Shown here: positions 6,601-9,694 of the stretch, piece after piece
How positions within the stretch are numbered: the first letter of the stretch is position 1
Layout: each line of letters begins with the position of its first letter
Source of the DNA: Chryseobacterium gleum
GTDB lineage: Bacteria > Bacteroidota > Bacteroidia > Flavobacteriales_D > Crocinitomicaceae
DNA length: 9,694 bases
Assembly (NCBI GenBank): GCA_945877045.1
Contig: CAMCQW010000058.1
Span: forward strand, 1-9,694
Reading direction: 5' to 3'
The notes under the pieces: generated by a model
Told to the model about the DNA's origin: nothing
Database searches by the model: none
The model's input: only the letters and a program-made list of their open reading frames with translations
Program-made: the position numbers and the translations under genes

Positions 6601-7706
6601 AAAAAAATGCGGTCGCGTCAGGGGTATTAAAAAATAGTGATCTAAAAGTTTGTCCCAATTTAATTGAATTTGAATTTAATCCCGAAAAAGACCAAGCTTT
6701 AACAAGAGACGAAATAATGATGATGGACATTGTCGCGAACAACGATTGGAAAAGAGGAATTTACTTTTCAAGTAATCGAGGGTCTTCTTTTTCAATTGCG
6801 CTCTTAAGCAGTGGTTATGTTAAACAGGTTGGAATGGCCTATGAGTTAAGTCCTTTGAGGACGGAGCCAACGTTCTATAACCTTGCGAAAATGTACAAAA
6901 ATCTCACAAAGACCTACCTTTATGGGAAAATGAATAAAGTGAATGTCTTAACGGATTATTATGCGAGAAGACATACGATTCAATACAGAGTTAATTTTCT
7001 ATTATTGGCAGAACAATACTTAAATAAAGGAATGAAAAATAAAGCGATAGAATTACTTGATTTTTCATTGAATAAAATGCCACTAGAAAACGTACTGGAT
7101 GTTGGTGAGGTAAATGGTTTTGACCCCATGTCGAGCCTTAGTATAAATGGCGAACATCAAAAATTCATGTTTCAAGACAAGGAAATTCGGCCTATGTGTA
7201 GCGGTACCTTGCATGAATACGTACAGTTATACTTCTTAGCGGGAAACAAGAAAAAAGGGGAGGCGCTTGGCTTGAAATTAATGGCTAATTACGAAAGTAT
7301 TTTTAATTATTTCAGTCATACAGATGTCCGGATTTGTACAAAACCTGATAATATAGAAGACTTGTTTGCGGCACTCGATGCCTGCTTTAAAATTCGCAGT
7401 ACTATAATGGGGCCAATGGGCAATAAAAACGGAGCTCTTGCTTTGAGAATAAACAAAGCTATCTCGTCGGTTTATAAGCGAATAATTCCAAAACTAATGA
7501 ATGACTTAGAGCAATTAGCAAGTGATAATGGTGAATCTGCCGCGAGCGGAGCTGAAAGATATGGAAGTCTTTTCAATAACTTATTAATTAACTCTACTGC
7601 AATAGGTGAACATTACAATTATCTTCCTAAAGAAAAAAAGAAGGTGCCGGTAACGACTCCTGATAATATAATTAAGGACAAAGAAACTTTAATGCTCCCC
7701 AATTAA
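3654..7706 (+). CDS. DUF2723 / glycosyltransferase family 117 membrane protein (protein O-mannosyltransferase-like)
   Basis: This 1350-residue polytopic protein belongs to the DUF2723 family, a GT-C type glycosyltransferase group (GT117) that includes the eukaryotic O-mannosyltransferase TMEM260. The N-terminal half has the GT-C hallmark after the first membrane span: LWDCGEY (32-38), with acidic D34/E37 likely catalytic, then GHPPGAPLF (48-56). I count about 14 membrane segments: roughly 8 in residues 10-320 and 6 in 560-720. A soluble loop (about 320-550) between them contains NREQYGSVPLL (342-352). PREREYAY-like EPRERDYAYAGS (607-618) is another family block. The C-terminal soluble part begins with TNGDNDTFPLWYLQEVEG (753-770) and RTDVRVCNLSLMGTDWY (772-788), and ends in a helical, TPR-like region (about 1105-1220). 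Family members I know are nearer 1000-1150 residues, so this one is long. It likely transfers a sugar from a lipid donor to exported proteins; donor and acceptor are inferred. It is first in a tight three-gene unit. Confidence 0.9.
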   Translation: MNYSKWNTYLGWGVFTIATIVYILTLEDTVSLWDCGEYITAAYKLEVGHPPGAPLFMLLGRVVSFYAAPENVAVWINSLSAISSSLTILFMFWSLTLLLKKLVLKHKSELSEGDKIAIFSAAAIGALSYTFSDSFWFSAVEGEVYAMASLFTAIVFWAALKWDEEMMENQSVLGARFSTPNKWLLLIMFLLGLAIGVHLLCILVIPSICFIVYFRVREKTTGLGIFLTSVIALFTLGFIQVGVIPGTISLASSFEVLFVNNLGAPFFSGTIFFFLILIGGFTIFVIYARKKANTILYNAIMGLLFLLIGYGSFAVIVIRSNANTPLDENNPENLVTLRSYLNREQYGSVPLLKGQYWNSYRLGEVDSENGPQLTSKDGWGDLSPNFIQRFVVQEDGIDIKGFEKEKDAKNWISKHQGFYEIKEKYFESNSSIRKGAVTAYSQETVFPRMHSEGNGGHQQGYENWSGYDANEDKGTDIGRDGKRLPTFSENLTFFFRYQVNWMYLRYFMWNFAGRQNDIQGHGDNMRGNWLSGFDVIDTARLGSQEFAPHYSKENPSHNRFFLLPLTFALIGLFFHFYRAPKDALIILLAFLFTGLAILVYLNQKPLEPRERDYAYAGSFYFFAMWIGIGVYALYDAVMRFKKEELKKLVLLAGIALAVSVMIDVATGEAFVNTLTCLFISIMVLLLVGGAFLLRNRIKSENTAAITMALIGLCVPVIMGTQGWDDHNRSGKTSARDLAYNYLSSCEKNGIIFTNGDNDTFPLWYLQEVEGIRTDVRVCNLSLMGTDWYTNQMKMKAYESEALPIKFREDQILMYAGNTDQIYFIPLLTLYLSGSPKLMIEKVISMRIKNNPKTSVDAIRYFNAKMAGYLPGITLKNVANNAEFEKIKMDLLSTDTTNLLKNITKKYDGLIVLLQGAQKGSITIEEKIAEELKQLLQDFEKPWQSCDFTEAMAFTRDDDNVFVNESGDKTAFFPSSRFTLKVNKKNAVASGVLKNSDLKVCPNLIEFEFNPEKDQALTRDEIMMMDIVANNDWKRGIYFSSNRGSSFSIALLSSGYVKQVGMAYELSPLRTEPTFYNLAKMYKNLTKTYLYGKMNKVNVLTDYYARRHTIQYRVNFLLLAEQYLNKGMKNKAIELLDFSLNKMPLENVLDVGEVNGFDPMSSLSINGEHQKFMFQDKEIRPMCSGTLHEYVQLYFLAGNKKKGEALGLKLMANYESIFNYFSHTDVRICTKPDNIEDLFAALDACFKIRSTIMGPMGNKNGALALRINKAISSVYKRIIPKLMNDLEQLASDNGESAASGAERYGSLFNNLLINSTAIGEHYNYLPKEKKKVPVTTPDNIIKDKETLMLPN

Positions 7707-7707
7707 A

Positions 7708-8316
7708 ATGAGATTCTTTTCAAGCCCACGGTTGATACAATTATTATTTCCAAATTGGATTTGGAAAGGGCCTGAAAATAATGTTATTTACCTAACCTTT
7801 GATGATGGCCCTACGCCCGAATCAACTCCTTATATTTTGGGATTACTTAAAAAAAATGACATCAAAGCTACTTTTTTTTGTTTGGGAGACCGAGCAGTTG
7901 AATCCCCCGAACTTATTAAACAAATAGTTGGAGATGGTCATTCCATTGGGAATCATACCATGCGTCATGAAAATGGATGGAATACGAAAAGCGAAACGTA
8001 TCTTGAATCAATTGAACAGAGTGCAGCATTGATTGATAGCAAGCTTTTTAGACCTCCCTATGGAAAAATTCGTTTGTCACAATCGAAAAAACTACGCGAA
8101 CTTGGGTATAAAATAATACTCTGGACCTGGATGTCCTATGATTTTGACAAGTCCTTAAGTGCCCGCGAAATTATTTCCAAATCGCGAAAAATAAAAGGCG
8201 GGGACATCCTTGTTTTTCACGACAATGTAAAAGCAAATGAACGAACCAAAGAGGTTTTGCCCTCTTTAATTAATTCAATTATTAAGCAAGGGTACCGTTT
8301 TAAAACATTGGCGTAA
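7708..8316 (+). CDS. NodB-family polysaccharide deacetylase
   Basis: This 202-residue protein is a compact carbohydrate esterase family 4 (NodB) deacetylase, which removes N- or O-acetyl groups from a glycan using a metal ion. All five family motifs are seen: TFDDGP (30-35, catalytic Asp32 and metal ligand Asp33), HSIGNHTMRH (78-87, metal ligands His83 and His87), RPPYG (115-119), the LWTWMSYDFD segment (138-147, hydrophobic floor and Asp) and VFHD (169-172, His171). The active site therefore looks intact. There is no signal peptide. The N-terminus (SPRLIQLLFPNWIW) is the short amphipathic lead common in Bacteroidota members, so the protein may be cytoplasmic or membrane-associated. The substrate cannot be told from sequence. 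Its ATG follows the GT117 stop after a single base, and its own TAA overlaps the next ATG by one base, suggesting translational coupling. Confidence 0.93.
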   Translation: MRFFSSPRLIQLLFPNWIWKGPENNVIYLTFDDGPTPESTPYILGLLKKNDIKATFFCLGDRAVESPELIKQIVGDGHSIGNHTMRHENGWNTKSETYLESIEQSAALIDSKLFRPPYGKIRLSQSKKLRELGYKIILWTWMSYDFDKSLSAREIISKSRKIKGGDILVFHDNVKANERTKEVLPSLINSIIKQGYRFKTLA

Positions 8317-9694
8317 TGAATTACTTTTTTGAACATTTACTGAAAGCATTTCACCTTCCACTCCAAAATCCAGTGTTGATCTTTTCACTGATGCTCTTCA
8401 TTATTTTACTATCCCCCATTATTCTACGTAAAGTTAAGATCCCCGCTATTATTGGGCTTATTATTTCGGGAGTTATTATTGGGCCGCTGGGGCTAGGCTT
8501 GCTCGGAAAAAACACTATGGATCCAGAGGGGTCTATTAAATTGTTTGCAACCATTGGACTTCTTTATATTATGTTCATGGCGGGTTTAGAATTGGATTTT
8601 ACCCAATTTAAACGGTATTGGTCAAAAAGCTTAACTTTTGGCGTACTTACCTTTATCATTCCAATTACACTTGGATACCCAATTTGTTATTGGGCATTAC
8701 ACTTAAGTCCTACTGCCAGTTTACTGACGGCAAGTATGTTTGCAACCCACACCTTGGTTGCTTACCCAATCATAAGTAAATATGGATTATCAAAACATCC
8801 CGCTGTGGCTATTGCTGTCGGAGGAACGATACTAACAGACACGGCTGTTTTGATAATTCTAGCTATCATCTCTAGTTCAACAAAAGGCAGTTTGGACATC
8901 TCCTTTTGGGTAAGGCTAATTACCTCACTTACAATATTTTCCTTAATAATGTTTTATTTCATTCCTAAAATTGCTCGTTGGTTTTTCAGCAAATTAGATA
9001 GTGAGAAAACTTCTCAATATATTTTCGTGTTATCCATTATTTTCTTTTCGGCCTTTCTAGCTGAAATGGCAGGAGTAGAGCACATAATTGGTGCCTTTGT
9101 AGCAGGGCTAGTCCTTAATAAATTGATACCTCACAATTCCATTTTAATGAATCGAATTGACTTTATTGGGAACTCTTTATTCATTCCATTCTTCTTGATT
9201 TCTGTAGGAATGGTGGTTGATTACCGGGCTTTTTTTCAAGGAAGTTGGCCATTAATCATTGCTGGCGTATTAACAACCTTCGCTATTTTCAGTAAATGGT
9301 TAGCCGCATTTGTTACCTCGTTCATTTTTAAACTTAAAAAATCGGAACGAAGTGTAATTTACGGATTAAGCACATCCCATGCTGCTGCCACACTCGCTAT
9401 TATAATGGTTGGTTTCAACACCGTGCTTAATCAAGCTGACATTGAAGCGGCTGCGTTGCAAAACATAGTAGTAGAACCGATTAGATTACTAGATAAAAAC
9501 GTCTTAAACGGGACCATTTTATTGATTTTGATCACATGCATGGTAGCCTCGTTTGTTACAGAAATGGCAGGAAAGAAATTGTTGCAAGAAATGGCTGAAA
9601 ATAATGAAGACGAACAAAATGAAACTCGCTTAAGAAATCAACATATTTTAGTCTCTATGACGGAATTGAAAGGAAATGAAACCTTATTAGATTT
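8316..9694 (+). CDS. CPA2-family cation:proton antiporter with C-terminal UspA-like domain (3' end missing)
   Basis: The reading frame is open from the ATG at 8316-8318 to the window end (459 codons) and continues beyond. The product is a Na+/H+ or K+/H+ exchanger of the KefB/NapA type in the inner membrane, with about 12 hydrophobic spans in residues 18-415. Landmarks include IPAIIGLIISGVIIGP (42-57), MAGLELDF (88-95), THTLVAYP (144-151), GGTILTDTAVLIILA (169-183), GAFVAGLVLN (259-268), the conserved-type Lys327 in FSKWLA, and GLSTSHAAATLAI (350-362). The ion-site pair is Thr174-Asp175, one acidic residue rather than the Asp-Asp of electrogenic NapA. After a charged linker (about 418-441), QHILVSMTELKGNETLLD looks like the first strand of a universal stress protein domain, a common Bacteroidota fusion. 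It starts in the TAATG overlap with the deacetylase stop. Cation specificity is not known. Confidence 0.9.
   Translation, partial: MNYFFEHLLKAFHLPLQNPVLIFSLMLFIILLSPIILRKVKIPAIIGLIISGVIIGPLGLGLLGKNTMDPEGSIKLFATIGLLYIMFMAGLELDFTQFKRYWSKSLTFGVLTFIIPITLGYPICYWALHLSPTASLLTASMFATHTLVAYPIISKYGLSKHPAVAIAVGGTILTDTAVLIILAIISSSTKGSLDISFWVRLITSLTIFSLIMFYFIPKIARWFFSKLDSEKTSQYIFVLSIIFFSAFLAEMAGVEHIIGAFVAGLVLNKLIPHNSILMNRIDFIGNSLFIPFFLISVGMVVDYRAFFQGSWPLIIAGVLTTFAIFSKWLAAFVTSFIFKLKKSERSVIYGLSTSHAAATLAIIMVGFNTVLNQADIEAAALQNIVVEPIRLLDKNVLNGTILLILITCMVASFVTEMAGKKLLQEMAENNEDEQNETRLRNQHILVSMTELKGNETLLD

Noticed and set aside
6401..6742. Minus-strand open frame of 113 codons
   Set aside because: It lies wholly inside the GT117 gene on the opposite strand and shows no domain or start signal.
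8351..8554. Minus-strand open frame of 67 codons
   Set aside because: It is antisense to the antiporter's first membrane helices, where the plus frame gives clear conserved motifs.

Overview
The window looks like a chromosomal stretch from a low-GC member of the Bacteroidota, probably Flavobacteriia-like. Four things point there. The first gene is an alternative complex III (ACIII) pentahaem subunit with a fused monohaem cytochrome c domain. There is a long DUF2723/GT117 membrane glycosyltransferase of the type common in this phylum. Shine-Dalgarno motifs are nearly absent. Several genes are preceded by the phylum's promoter pattern (TTG, a spacer of about 20 bases, then TAnnTTTG). Assignment below phylum is inference.

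Left part (1-2007): the minus strand carries the start of the ACIII respiratory operon. A complete actA (haem-carrying subunit) is followed by the first 18 codons of actB, cut by the window edge. ACIII oxidises quinol and passes electrons to cytochrome c or an oxidase. Divergent from actA is a small exported SPOR-like protein with a good Bacteroidota promoter.

Middle (2004-3653): thiL (thiamine-monophosphate kinase, minus strand) meets the SPOR gene tail to tail, and the two stop codons share a TTAA. Upstream of thiL is a possible 72-codon orphan gene that overlaps the thiL promoter. It is followed by a perfect 14-base palindrome and then a minus-strand tRNA-Gln(TTG) with its own -7 box and an intrinsic terminator.

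Right part (3654-9694): three plus-strand genes are packed with 1-base spacing or overlap. They are a 1350-residue DUF2723/GT117 protein O-mannosyltransferase-like membrane protein, a cytoplasmic-type NodB polysaccharide deacetylase, and a CPA2 cation:proton antiporter cut at the window end just as a UspA-like domain begins. They probably form one transcript. The theme is envelope glycosylation plus ion homeostasis, but a shared pathway is not shown by sequence.

I see no CRISPR array, insertion sequence, prophage or defence island. The window reads as mostly conserved housekeeping sequence. The least explained items are the orphan ORF at 3065-3283, the palindrome beside it, and the extra length of the GT117 protein.
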